NCBI RefSeq assembly: GCF_001513955.1
Contig: NZ_KQ948148.1
Span: 673,905 to 737,904 of the forward strand
Direction of reading: 5' to 3'
DNA length: 64,000 nt
DNA from: Streptomyces pseudovenezuelae
Lineage (GTDB): Bacteria; Actinomycetota; Actinomycetes; Streptomycetales; Streptomycetaceae
Numbering within the stretch: position 1 is the stretch's first letter; every line of letters begins with the position of its first letter. Below, one piece after another: positions 8,782 through 17,530 of this stretch. The position numbers and the translations under genes were made by a program. A model generated the notes under the pieces. It was not told where the DNA came from and searched no databases. It was given only the letters and a program-made list of their open reading frames with translations.

Positions 8782-10167
8782 ATGACGACACCTCAGGAAG
8801 AGCTGCTTCCCGGCACGCGTCGGGCGCTGCTGCACCGGATCGCCGTGGCCCAGGCGGAGGGCAGAGCACCCTCGCTGGTCGCGGCGGTCGTGCGGGACGG
8901 ACGGACCGTGTGGCACGGGGCGCGTACCTCGGTGGACGGGCACGGCCCGGACGAGAACGTGCAGTACCGCATCGGCTCGATCACCAAGGCCTTCACCGCC
9001 GTCCTCGTCCTGCGACTGCGTGACGAGGGGCTGCTCGACCTCGCCGACCCGCTGGAGAAGCACGTACCCGGCACGGGAGCGGGGGAGGCCACCGTCGCCG
9101 AACTCCTGGCTCATACCGGCGGGTTGGCCGCCGAGTCCCCAGCGCCCTGGTGGGAGCGCACCTCAGGGACGCTGCGTCCCGAACTCCCCGACGTACTGGG
9201 CGAGCAGCCCCTCCTTCATCCGGCGGGACGCCTCTTCCACTACTCCAACCCCGGCTACACCCTGCTGGGAGCACTCGTCGAGAAGCTGCGCGGAGCTCCG
9301 TGGGAGGAGGTGCTCCGCAGAGAGGTACTCGCACCGCTGGGTCTCGACCGCACGAGCGGCCGTCCGGAAGCGCCGCATGCCGGTGGCTGGGCGGTCCATC
9401 CGTGGGCCGATGTGATGCTGCCCGAGCCCTCCGAGGACCTCGGCCTCATGGCTCCCGCCGGGCAACTCTGGTCCACCACAGCGGACTTGGCGCGCTTCGC
9501 GGTCTTCCTGGCGCACGGGGACGACCGGGTGCTGTGCGCGCAGACCCTACGTGAGATGCGTACGCCCGCGGCCCCGTCCGGGACGGGGGATCTCGCCGAC
9601 GGTGCCACGTACGGGCTCGGGTTGCAGATCCAGCACCGGGACGGACGGCTGCTCGTGGGCCATTCCGGCTCGTTGCCGGGCTTCCTCGCGAATCTCACGA
9701 TCAGTGTGACGGACGATGTCGCCGCGGTCGTGCTGGCCAACTGCACCTCTGGCCCCCTGCTGTCCGCCGCGGGGTCCGATCTCGTACGGATCGTCGCCGA
9801 GGCCGAGCCCAGGATCCCCGAGCCGTGGCGCCCGATGCGGCAAGCGGCTTCGCCCGCACTGGAGTTGGCCGGGCAGTGGTACTGGGGGACGCACGGATTC
9901 GCCCTACGTCTGACGGAGGACGGACTCGCCTCGCTGGAGCCCCTGTCGGGCGCAGGCCGTCGCTCCCGGTTCCGGGCCAACGCCGACGGCACCTGGACCG
10001 GTCTGGAGGGCTACTTCCAAGGGGAGGTCCTCAAGGCCGTACGGCGGCCTGACGGATCCGTGGACCACCTCGACCTCGGTTCGTTCGTGTTCACGCGGCA
10101 GCCGTACGAGGAGGGGGCTTCCGTACCGGGTGGAGTGGATCCGGAGGGGTGGCGTGGTATCGGCTAG
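8782..10167 (+). CDS. serine hydrolase, beta-lactamase/class C PBP-like
   Basis: 461 residues. Motifs of the beta-lactamase-related (PF00144) fold: S66-I-T-K69 in SITKAFTA, Tyr-Ser-Asn in FHYSNPGY near residue 154, and HSGSLPG in the place of the KTG triad near 300. No export signal is evident, so it is probably cytoplasmic; an esterase, D-peptidase or amidase role is possible. The last about 100 residues form a separate C-terminal domain seen in several members. It is convergent with a GNAT gene across a parS palindrome. Confidence 0.82.
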   Translation: MTTPQEELLPGTRRALLHRIAVAQAEGRAPSLVAAVVRDGRTVWHGARTSVDGHGPDENVQYRIGSITKAFTAVLVLRLRDEGLLDLADPLEKHVPGTGAGEATVAELLAHTGGLAAESPAPWWERTSGTLRPELPDVLGEQPLLHPAGRLFHYSNPGYTLLGALVEKLRGAPWEEVLRREVLAPLGLDRTSGRPEAPHAGGWAVHPWADVMLPEPSEDLGLMAPAGQLWSTTADLARFAVFLAHGDDRVLCAQTLREMRTPAAPSGTGDLADGATYGLGLQIQHRDGRLLVGHSGSLPGFLANLTISVTDDVAAVVLANCTSGPLLSAAGSDLVRIVAEAEPRIPEPWRPMRQAASPALELAGQWYWGTHGFALRLTEDGLASLEPLSGAGRRSRFRANADGTWTGLEGYFQGEVLKAVRRPDGSVDHLDLGSFVFTRQPYEEGASVPGGVDPEGWRGIG

Positions 10168-10191
10168 GCGTTCCTGGCCTGGTTGACGAGT

Positions 10192-10221
10192 GGCGCCCTG
10201 TTTCACGTGAAACAGGGCGCC
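10192..10221. other. parS inside a perfect 30-bp palindrome between convergent genes
   Basis: The parS core GTTTCACGTGAAAC occupies 10200-10213. Eight more bases on each side (GGCGCCCT and AGGGCGCC) extend perfect symmetry to 10192-10221. It lies 25 bp after the serine hydrolase stop and 35 bp beyond the stop of the opposing GNAT gene. As RNA it would fold into a long hairpin, so it may act as a bidirectional terminator as well as a ParB site. No T run follows. Confidence 0.85.
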
Positions 10222-10255
10222 TTGCCGTGCGGTGAGGAGACGGCCAGGGGAGGGA

Positions 10256-10708
10256 TCAGAGGGTCAGTTTGAAGCCCACGTGTGAGGCGGTGAATCCGAG
10301 CCGTTCGTAGAAGCGGTGGGCGTCCGTTCGTGTGTTGTCGGACGTCAGCTGTACCAACTGGCAGTTCTGACGGCGGGATTCCTCGATGGCCCACTCGATG
10401 AGCCGGGACCCGAGCCCACTGCCACGCTCGTCGGCGTGGATGCGCACCCCTTCGATGATCGATCTGGTGGCACCTCGCCGCGACAGCCCCGGAACGACGG
10501 TGAGCTGCAGCGTGCCGACCACGCGTTCCTCCCGTGTGGCGACGACCAGATGCTGGTTCGGGTCGGAGGAGAGGCGTTCCAGCGCGGCCAGATAGGGGGT
10601 CAGGTCGTCCGGGGACTCCCGTTGGGCACCCAAGGGGTCGTCGGCGAGCATGCCGACGATCGCGGATACGTCGTCCGTCGTGGCGGGCCGTATGTCGAGT
10701 TCTCCCAT
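10256..10708 (-). CDS. GNAT-family N-acetyltransferase
   Basis: 150 residues, one GNAT domain. The acetyl-CoA loop is RGSGLGSRLIEWAIEE, and the C-terminal part TDAHRFYERLGF is typical of the family. The protein starts MGELDIRPATTDD. The substrate is unknown. It is divergent from an MFS exporter, with about 185 bp between the two likely starts. Confidence 0.87.
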   Translation of the reverse strand: MGELDIRPATTDDVSAIVGMLADDPLGAQRESPDDLTPYLAALERLSSDPNQHLVVATREERVVGTLQLTVVPGLSRRGATRSIIEGVRIHADERGSGLGSRLIEWAIEESRRQNCQLVQLTSDNTRTDAHRFYERLGFTASHVGFKLTL

Positions 10709-10892
10709 GTCGGCACCCTACGCAGGGCGCCCGTCCGCGGGCACCGCAGGTGTCTGGAGGGTCTCCAGGGCTCGTACGAGCTGATGTCAGGAGCGAACCG
10801 ATATTGCCGTCGCTTGCAAGTATAGGGCGTCTGCAATTATTGTGGACGTGCGCAACATGCTCCTGCAATCGTCTGGGAAGGTGTCACCCCCC

Positions 10893-12101
10893 ATGCCGCT
10901 CGCGCTTCTGGCCCTCGCGATCGGGGCCTTCGGAATCGGAACGACCGAGTTCGTGATCATGGGGCTGCTGCCCGAGGTCGCGGACGACTTCGGGGTCTCC
11001 ATCCCCACCGCCGGCTTCCTGGTCACCGGCTACGCGCTCGGCGTCATGTTCGGCGCCCCGCTCATGACCGCCCTCGGCACCAAGATCTCGCGCAAGCGGA
11101 TGCTGATGCTGCTGATGGGGCTGTTCATCGTCGGCAACCTGCTCTCCGCCTTCGCCCCGGCCTTCAGCGTGATGCTCATCGGCCGGGTGGTCGCCTCCCT
11201 CGCCCACGGAGCCTTCTTCGGTATCGGCTCGGTCGTCGCCGCCGACCTGGTGGCCCCGGACAAGAAGGCCGGAGCCATCGCGATGATGTTCACCGGCCTG
11301 ACCGTCGCCAATGTCGTCGGCGTCCCGCTGGGCACCCTGATCGGTCAGAGTGCCGGCTGGCGTCTCACCTTCGCGATTGTCGCGGCCCTCGGAGTCGTCG
11401 GCCTGGTCGGCATCGCCCGGCTTGTCCCCGAGATGCCCAGGCCGGAGGGCGTGCGTCTCCGTCACGAACTGGCCGCTTTCAAGAACGCCCAGGTGCTGCT
11501 CGCCATGGCGATGACCGTGCTCGGCTTCGGCGGTGTCTTCGCCGCCATCACCTACATCGCGCCGATGATGACCCACGTGGCAGGCTTCGCCGACGGCTCG
11601 GTGACCTGGCTGCTGGTCCTCTTCGGCCTCGGTATGGTCGGCGGCAACCTAGTCGGCGGCAAGTACGCCGACCGGGCGCTGATGCCCATGCTGTACGTCT
11701 CCCTGGGCGCTCTGGCCGTCGTGCTCGCGCTCTTCACGTTCACCGCGCACCACAAGGTCCTGGCCGGCGTCACCATCGCTCTCATCGGTGCCCTGGGCTT
11801 CGCGACCGTGCCGCCGCTCCAGAAGAGGGTCCTCGACCAGGCGCACGCGGCCCCCACGCTCGCCTCGGCCGTCAACATCGGTGCCTTCAACCTCGGCAAC
11901 GCCCTCTCGGCCTGGCTGGGCGGCCTGGTCATCTCGGCCGGATTCGGCTACACCGCTCCCAACTGGGTGGGCGCGGCCCTGGCCGCGGGAGCTCTCCTCC
12001 TGGCGTTCCTCTCGGCCGCGCTGGAGCGCCGGGACAGTGCTCCCGGCGCCGTGGTCGCAGGAGCGACACCCGCGGAACAGCGGACCACGGTGCACCACTG
12101 A
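10893..12101 (+). CDS. MFS drug/sugar exporter (DHA1, AraJ/CmlR-like)
   Basis: 402 residues from ATG 10893, with 12 predicted helices. It carries the family opening LGAxxIGTTEFVIMGLLPEVA in the form GAFGIGTTEFVIMGLLPEVA, and the helix 2-3 loop GTKISRKRM. GGAAGG stands 11 bases before this ATG. GTG 10842 is also in frame and would add 17 residues. Upstream, TTGCAAGTAT (10814) and TGCAATTAT (10832) form an imperfect direct repeat that could be a promoter or operator. The substrate is not known. Confidence 0.85.
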   Translation: MPLALLALAIGAFGIGTTEFVIMGLLPEVADDFGVSIPTAGFLVTGYALGVMFGAPLMTALGTKISRKRMLMLLMGLFIVGNLLSAFAPAFSVMLIGRVVASLAHGAFFGIGSVVAADLVAPDKKAGAIAMMFTGLTVANVVGVPLGTLIGQSAGWRLTFAIVAALGVVGLVGIARLVPEMPRPEGVRLRHELAAFKNAQVLLAMAMTVLGFGGVFAAITYIAPMMTHVAGFADGSVTWLLVLFGLGMVGGNLVGGKYADRALMPMLYVSLGALAVVLALFTFTAHHKVLAGVTIALIGALGFATVPPLQKRVLDQAHAAPTLASAVNIGAFNLGNALSAWLGGLVISAGFGYTAPNWVGAALAAGALLLAFLSAALERRDSAPGAVVAGATPAEQRTTVHH

Positions 12102-12141
12102 AACGAGGTGCACCTGCACCGCTGAGACCGCGACGCCTGCC

Positions 12142-13080
12142 TCAGAGCGCCGCCACCGTCAGCGGGGCGAACCGCCGAGTCCAGTCGCCCGGCAGCTCCT
12201 GGATCCCGTACGTCATGACCGAGTTGAGGGCGACCGGCGCCAGGCCACGTGCCCTGGCCCAGGCCCGCAGCTCTTCGTGCCGTACGTCGATGTCGGTGCG
12301 CAGGGGACGGTCGGTACCGGCGGCGAGTGAGGTCATGAGGGCCTGGGCCGTCTCGGTGTCACGGGCGATCAGCGGGCCCACGACGTGGGTGTGCATGTTG
12401 GGCCAGGCAGCCGCGTATCCGGTGATCCGGCCGTTCTCCTCGGCAACCCGGAACTGGTCGGCGAAGGCCGGCAACCGGGTGATGAGATGCGTGCGATCGG
12501 TACCGAGCACCTCCTCGTCGAGCCGGAGAATCGCGGCGAGGTCGTCGGCGGTGACCGCGCGCGTGCTCACGGCCGGTTTCGGGCCGCCCGGAGCGAAGTG
12601 TCCGTGGAGCATCTCCGCCTGGCCGGCGACCTTGAAGCCCAGTTCCTCGTAGAGCGGGCGGCCGTAGGGCGTCGCGTGAAGGGTCAACGGGGTGGTGCCC
12701 ATCGCCGAGAGGATGTGCCGCATGAGCCGACGGCCGATGCCCTGTCGGGCGTGCCGTTCGGCGACCAGCACCATTCCGATCGCTCCCAGATCGGGCTCGC
12801 TGTAGGGGCCGTACTCCGTGACCACACAGGCGGTGACGAGGCCTCCGTCGGGGTCGTCGATGCCGTACCCCTTTCCGGCCGCGAGGAGGAGGCCCCACTT
12901 GTACTCCTCGCGTGGCCACCCCCGGTCCTCGGACAGGTCCGCGCAGGCGGTGAGATCGCGAAGCGTCAGACGGCGGATGGGGAGAGCGGTGAGAGAAGGA
13001 GTCGGCACGCAGGTCAGGCTGTCCGACGGGTGCCCTCGGCGTCCACCCGTTTCCCGGGGTGCGTACGGGCTTTTGGCCAT
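12142..13080 (-). CDS. tandem GNAT-fold acetyltransferase
   Basis: Up to 312 residues. The first GNAT domain spans about 35-165 (acetyl-CoA loop RHARQGIGRRLMRHIL). A second GNAT-like domain follows (about 175-300), lacking an obvious acetyl-CoA loop, as in Acetyltransf_18-type proteins. The start is uncertain: ATG 13080 has no good ribosome site, and GTG 13008 would give 289 residues and begin just before the conserved domain. A parS site lies 40 bp upstream of ATG 13080. Confidence 0.78.
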   Translation of the reverse strand: MAKSPYAPRETGGRRGHPSDSLTCVPTPSLTALPIRRLTLRDLTACADLSEDRGWPREEYKWGLLLAAGKGYGIDDPDGGLVTACVVTEYGPYSEPDLGAIGMVLVAERHARQGIGRRLMRHILSAMGTTPLTLHATPYGRPLYEELGFKVAGQAEMLHGHFAPGGPKPAVSTRAVTADDLAAILRLDEEVLGTDRTHLITRLPAFADQFRVAEENGRITGYAAAWPNMHTHVVGPLIARDTETAQALMTSLAAGTDRPLRTDIDVRHEELRAWARARGLAPVALNSVMTYGIQELPGDWTRRFAPLTVAAL

Positions 13081-13119
13081 GTCGTGGCCAAGCGCACAGG
13101 ACGCGATCAGATACTGGGT

Positions 13120-13133
13120 GTTTCACGTGAAAC
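13120..13133. other. parS site, perfect
   Basis: GTTTCACGTGAAAC in the divergent gap between the tandem GNAT gene and the HAD phosphatase gene. Symmetry extends only one base further on each side. Confidence 0.92.
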
Positions 13134-13216
13134 ATCGGAGAACGACGACCGTCCGGCGATCGGTGGAAGTCCCCATGAAGGCTCCACCGGGCTTAAGGAC
13201 CATTAGCCTCACGAGC

Positions 13217-13849
13217 ATGGCGCGACTTCATCTCTTCGACCTCGACGGCACGTTGCTGCACGGGACCAGCGCGCCCGTACAGATCTCCCGGCAACTCGGA
13301 CTGGAAGCCGAGGCGGTGGCACTCGACCAGGCGATCGGAGCCGGGCTCATAGGCCCGCCCGAATACGCGCAGCAGGTCCGCACGCTGTGGGCCTCCTTGA
13401 CCGAGGCACACGTCGTCGCGGCCTTCGAAGGTGCCCCTTGGCTGGCCCGTATTCGGGAAGTCTGGGCGGAGATCCGGGCACAGGGGGACTATTGCGCGGT
13501 CGTATCCCTCTCCCCGTCGTTCTTTGTGGAACGGCTCACCAGTTGGGGAGCTCATGCCGCGTACGGATCCCGCTTTCCGGCCGTCCCCTTCACCGAGCCC
13601 GTGGATCCCGCCGGGGTGCTCAGTGCCGCCGCCAAGGTCCTGATCGCGGACCGGCTGTGCGAGCAGTTCGGAGTGACGCGGGACGACTGCGTCGCCTATG
13701 GCGACTCATCGTCCGACAAGGATCTGTTCGCCATGGTGCCGGTCTCGGTGGCGGTCAATGCGGATCATCACCTGTCCGACATCTCGACCCACTCCTATGA
13801 CGGCATGGATCTGTGGGAAGCCTATGAATTGGTGCGCCACGCGCGGTAA
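13217..13849 (+). CDS. HAD-superfamily phosphatase, SerB-like (IB)
   Basis: 210 residues. Motif I is LFDLDGTLL (nucleophile Asp at position 8), motif II VVSLSPSFF, and motif IV GDSSSDKDLF. Size and motif pattern fit the phosphoserine phosphatase-like IB group. The helical cap lies between motifs I and II. The substrate is not evident. ATG 13217 is the first methionine next to motif I; a frame open from 12818 has no support further upstream. Confidence 0.82.
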   Translation: MARLHLFDLDGTLLHGTSAPVQISRQLGLEAEAVALDQAIGAGLIGPPEYAQQVRTLWASLTEAHVVAAFEGAPWLARIREVWAEIRAQGDYCAVVSLSPSFFVERLTSWGAHAAYGSRFPAVPFTEPVDPAGVLSAAAKVLIADRLCEQFGVTRDDCVAYGDSSSDKDLFAMVPVSVAVNADHHLSDISTHSYDGMDLWEAYELVRHAR

Positions 13850-14221
13850 TGGGGCAATGCGTGATTCGCTTCGCCCGGCCCCCGCGCGCAATCCGTGGAG
13901 AAGGAGGGGGACTTGTGTGCGCGGCGGCGACCGGTAGGGTCGACTCCGGTTCTTGTCCCCGTGGGGGTGTGACCGGCCCGCGTGGTCGGGTGCGGGCAAT
14001 GCAGCTTAATGCGACGGACAGATCGAAGACCCGCATTCGTGGTAAAGCGGTCCCGGCATCCATGCGCGGTGGCACGCTGCGGTGGACTGCGCACAGGGCT
14101 GAATGTGGCCGTGTCGGCCTGACGCGGAGCGGGAAAACGAGCCGTCCGCGGGGGAAAGCAGGCTTCTTCCGACCGAGGAAGTGCGCAGACCGACCGAAAG
14201 ACGTTCGAGGCGAGGCACACC
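13850..14221. other. 372-bp intergenic region without a gene
   Basis: Leader of the flavohaemoglobin gene. I see no conserved RNA, no parS site and no convincing small ORF. GAGGCGAGG precedes the ATG at 14222. Open frames crossing here are by-products of high GC content. Confidence 0.6.
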
Positions 14222-15787
14222 ATGGACGCTCCGACCGGCATGTCGGCCGACAACGGCACTTCCGGGGGCGGGGCCGGCTGGTTCGCTCCGCACCATCAAC
14301 CGACGGCGGCGCCCGGTGCCGTGCACGAGACGGCGGAGGGAAGCAGTCGGGCCGAGCTGCCCCCGGTCGGCAGGCCAGGGCCGGGCACCTCTCCGGCAGC
14401 CCCGACGGCCATCGGGGCGGACCTGTCGGCCCAGGCGGCAGCGGCGGAGGAGATACCCGGCCTGGCCGACGAGGCACAGGGCCCGACACGGCCGTACGAG
14501 ACACCTCCCGCGGTGCGGACCCCGTCCTTACCGCGGTCCGGCCCGGCGCAGCCCCTGACAGCGCAGGACGAGACCCCTTCTGCACGCGAAGCCCCCGCCC
14601 CGCACCAAGGCACCCTCATGGGGCTCGGCACCGCTCCCGCGCAGTTCCCGGGCCTGTCCCCGAGGGACCAGCCGCCCTCCCCGGACGCCGTCCGCATCCG
14701 CCGGACCATGGCCGAGGTGGCGCCCGTCGCCGACAAGGTCACGTCGTACTTCTACGCGCTGCTCTTCGTACGCCACCCCGGACTGCGCCCGCTGTTCCCC
14801 GCCTCCATGGACGCCCAGCGGGACCGCCTGCTCAGGGCGCTGCTGACGGCGGCCGAGCACATCGACAACCCTCCGGTGCTGGTCGACTACCTGCGGAACC
14901 TGGGCCGCGGCCATCGCAAGTACGGCACCCGCGCCGAGCACTATCCGGCGGTCGGGGAGTGCCTCATCGGCGCGCTGAGCCAGTACGCCTCGGACAGCTG
15001 GGACAGGGAGACCGAGGCGGCCTGGGTCCGGGCGTACACGACGATCTCGCAGGTGATGATCGACGCGGCGGCCGCGGACGAACTGCGGGCCCCACCCTGG
15101 TGGTACGCGGAGGTCGTGTCGCACGACCTGCGGACCCCGGACGTCGCCGTCGTCACCGTCCGGACCGACCAGCCCTATCCCTTCCTGGCCGGCCAGTACA
15201 CGAGCCTGGAGACGCCGTGGTGGCCGCGCATCTGGCGGCACTACTCGTTCGCCTCGGCGCCCCGCTCCGACGGTCTGCTGTCGTTCCACGTGAAGGCCGT
15301 CCCCGCGGGCTGGGTCTCCAACGCCCTGGTGCACCGGGCCCGCCCCGGCGACACCGTCCGGCTCGGTCCGCCGAGCGGGTCCATGACCGTGGACCACACC
15401 ACCGACAGCGGACTGCTCTGCCTGGGCGGCGGTACCGGAATAGCTCCGATCAAGGCGCTGGTCGAGGACGTGGCCGAACACGGTGCACGACGGTCGGTCG
15501 AGGTGTTCTACGCAGCCCGCACCGACCACGACCTGTACGCCATCGACACCATGCTCAGGCTCCAGCAGTCCCACCCCTGGCTGTCGGTCCGCGCCGTCGT
15601 CGACCAGCAGGCCCGTCTTCGGTTCCCGGACGCCGTACGCGCGTACGGCCCCTGGCGCGACCACGACGCCTACCTTGCGGGGCCGCCCGGCATGATCCGC
15701 AGCGGTGTGGACACGCTCAGGTCCCTCGGGATTCCGCCGGAACGCATACGCCATGACTCCGTGGAGGAACTCGTTCTGGCCCAGTGA
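14222..15787 (+). CDS. flavohaemoglobin-like globin/FAD-NAD reductase with disordered N-terminal extension
   Basis: 521 residues. Residues 1 to about 155 are Pro/Ala/Gly-rich and without a domain. The globin follows (about 157-290), with a likely Tyr-B10 in SYFYALLF and proximal His in GHRKYGTRAEHYPAVGE. A ferredoxin-reductase module comes next: FAD motif RHYSFAS and NAD(P) motif GGGTGIAPI. Flavohaemoglobins turn nitric oxide into nitrate, and the group with degenerate or extended forms may do other redox work. Leucine 103 is a TTA codon (14528-14530), the only TTA I found in a gene here, so translation should depend on bldA. Confidence 0.85.
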   Translation: MDAPTGMSADNGTSGGGAGWFAPHHQPTAAPGAVHETAEGSSRAELPPVGRPGPGTSPAAPTAIGADLSAQAAAAEEIPGLADEAQGPTRPYETPPAVRTPSLPRSGPAQPLTAQDETPSAREAPAPHQGTLMGLGTAPAQFPGLSPRDQPPSPDAVRIRRTMAEVAPVADKVTSYFYALLFVRHPGLRPLFPASMDAQRDRLLRALLTAAEHIDNPPVLVDYLRNLGRGHRKYGTRAEHYPAVGECLIGALSQYASDSWDRETEAAWVRAYTTISQVMIDAAAADELRAPPWWYAEVVSHDLRTPDVAVVTVRTDQPYPFLAGQYTSLETPWWPRIWRHYSFASAPRSDGLLSFHVKAVPAGWVSNALVHRARPGDTVRLGPPSGSMTVDHTTDSGLLCLGGGTGIAPIKALVEDVAEHGARRSVEVFYAARTDHDLYAIDTMLRLQQSHPWLSVRAVVDQQARLRFPDAVRAYGPWRDHDAYLAGPPGMIRSGVDTLRSLGIPPERIRHDSVEELVLAQ

Positions 15788-15799
15788 CCGCGTGCGAGG

Positions 15800-16282
15800 T
15801 CAGCCCAGGTCCGGTGCGTGCATGGCCCGTACGCCCTCGATGTTGCCGTCCAGATAGTGGCGCAGGGACAGCGGGACCAGGTGGACGGAGGCGATCCCGA
15901 CGCGGGTGAAGGGCACCCGGACGATCTCGTACTCCCCGATGGGCTCGTCCACTTCCGGCCCGTGCCGCAGGGACGGGTTCATCGACTCCAGGTGGCAGAC
16001 GAAGAAGTGCTGCACCTTCACTCCGGTCGCACCGCCGTCGTCGCCGATGTGCTCGACGGTGTCCACGAAGCAGGGCACCACATCGCTGATCTTGGCGCCG
16101 AGTTCCTCGTAGACCTCGCGGTGCAGGGCGTCGACGACGGTCGTGTCCGTCGGCTCGACTCCACCGCCGGGAGTCAGCCAGTAGGGATCCATGCCGGGCT
16201 TGGTGCGCTTGATCAGGATCAGATCGTCGCCGTCGAGCAGGACGGCACGTGCGGTGCGCTTGACCACGGGTCTTACGGTCAT
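15800..16282 (-). CDS. NUDIX hydrolase
   Basis: 160 residues. The Nudix helix HREVYEELGAK is intact, but the stretch between GGGVEPTD and RE is one residue longer than the standard box, and the first acidic residue is replaced by TDT. This variant occurs in actinobacterial members. The gene is convergent with the flavohaemoglobin gene. ATG 16282 lacks a ribosome-binding site: the bases before it are C-rich. Translation may be leaderless or start elsewhere. The substrate is unknown. Confidence 0.83.
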   Translation of the reverse strand: MTVRPVVKRTARAVLLDGDDLILIKRTKPGMDPYWLTPGGGVEPTDTTVVDALHREVYEELGAKISDVVPCFVDTVEHIGDDGGATGVKVQHFFVCHLESMNPSLRHGPEVDEPIGEYEIVRVPFTRVGIASVHLVPLSLRHYLDGNIEGVRAMHAPDLG

Positions 16283-16303
16283 GGGGGGAATGTGGCCCGG
16301 ATG

Positions 16304-16317
16304 GTTCCACGTGAAAC
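16304..16317. other. parS-like site, one mismatch
   Basis: GTTCCACGTGAAAC differs from the consensus at position 4. It lies between the Nudix start and the end of the LysR gene. Confidence 0.65.
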
Positions 16318-16370
16318 ATCGCGTGCCGTCATCGCTCGGGATCGCCGGGCGGAGAGCGTGAAGCGTCGGC

Positions 16371-17291
16371 TCAACACCAGTCGGCAGCCGCCCGCAGCAG
16401 CCATTCGTGCGCCCGCGCGATATGCGGCATCGCCAGCGTCCCGGTGCGCACCACCAGGAAGTACGTCCGCAGCGGGGGCACGGTGGGCTCGTGCAGGGCC
16501 ACGACCTCGCCGCGCTCCAGGGCGGTCGCACACAGATAACGCGGCAGCACCGCGAGCCCGGCGCCCGCGACCGCGCAGGCCAGCACCGCGCGCAGGTCGG
16601 GGACGACCACGGTGCCCGGTGCGGCCGGGCGGGAATCGAAGACGGAGGCCCAGTAGCGCGAGACGAAGGGCAGCGACTCATGCACCTCGACCACGGGAAC
16701 GTCCTCCAAGGCGGGAGCGCGTTTGACCCCGGGAACGGCCCTGAGCGCCTCCCCCGAGCCGAGCTTGCCGGCCCAGCTGGGGGCGGCGACCAGCACGTGC
16801 TCCTCGTCGCAGAGCGTGCTCGCGGTGAGCAGCGCCCCCCGTGGACGGGCCGTGCTGATGGCCAGATCGTGATGCCCGGCGGCCAGACCCTCCAGGGTCT
16901 CCTCGGCGTTCCCGAAGGAGGCCCGCAGGGCGAAACCCTGGCCGTCCTCGCCGGTCAGCTCGGTGAGCGCGGGCAGCGCCCGCTCGGCGGTGAACTCGGG
17001 TGGCCCGGCCAGATGCAGGGTGCGCAAGGAGGACTCGTCGTCGAGGCCGGTCTCGGTGATCTCCACCAGGGCGTCGAGATGAGGGGCGGCCTTGTGGGCG
17101 AGCTCGTCACCGATGGTCGTGGGGGTCACGCCGCGGGCCTGCCGAAGGAACAGGGGACGGCCCAACTGCCGTTCCAGGGTGCGGATCTGCGAGGTGACGG
17201 CCGGCTGCGACAGCCCGAGCAGCGCGGCGGCGCGGGTGAAGGAACCGGCCCGGTGCACCGTCACGAAGGTGCGCAGCAAGGCCAGATCCAT
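16371..17291 (-). CDS. LysR-family transcriptional regulator
   Basis: 306 residues. The N-terminal helix-turn-helix is plain (LLRTFVTVHRAGSFTRAAALLGLSQPAVTSQIRTLE), and the rest is a LysR substrate-binding domain. Upstream (17342-17359) CTAT and ATAG flank an AT-rich core, a plausible LysR-type operator or the -10 region of its own promoter. The next gene upstream, a cystathionine lyase/synthase, is on the same strand and could be a target through sulphur metabolism, but nothing in the sequence proves it. Confidence 0.88.
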   Translation of the reverse strand: MDLALLRTFVTVHRAGSFTRAAALLGLSQPAVTSQIRTLERQLGRPLFLRQARGVTPTTIGDELAHKAAPHLDALVEITETGLDDESSLRTLHLAGPPEFTAERALPALTELTGEDGQGFALRASFGNAEETLEGLAAGHHDLAISTARPRGALLTASTLCDEEHVLVAAPSWAGKLGSGEALRAVPGVKRAPALEDVPVVEVHESLPFVSRYWASVFDSRPAAPGTVVVPDLRAVLACAVAGAGLAVLPRYLCATALERGEVVALHEPTVPPLRTYFLVVRTGTLAMPHIARAHEWLLRAAADWC

Positions 17292-17530
17292 GGTGACGTC
17301 CCCCTCCCTGCCCCTGCCACGGCCCCGGGGCAGGGGCCCAACTATAAATATGTCGATAGGTCTCTGTCGCTACTGTGATTGGACACTGACACAGAGTCAA
17401 CTAGCCTTGTTCGCGCGGTTCTTAGCGCGCGGGAACCGGGGCGGTCCGAGCCACGAGGGGGGAGGCTCGGACCGTCCGTCGTGCGTACCCGGACACGGTC
17501 GCGCGTCCGTGGAAAGCCCCGCGGGGACTG

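Noticed and set aside
13111..13135. Short frames beginning MFHVKH at parS sites on the minus strand
   Set aside because: MFHVKH is simply the translation of the parS palindrome. It recurs at every parS site in the right frame and is not evidence of a gene.
15283..15296. parS-like GTTCCACGTGAAGG in the flavohaemoglobin gene
   Set aside because: Three mismatches from the consensus and inside a conserved reductase coding sequence.
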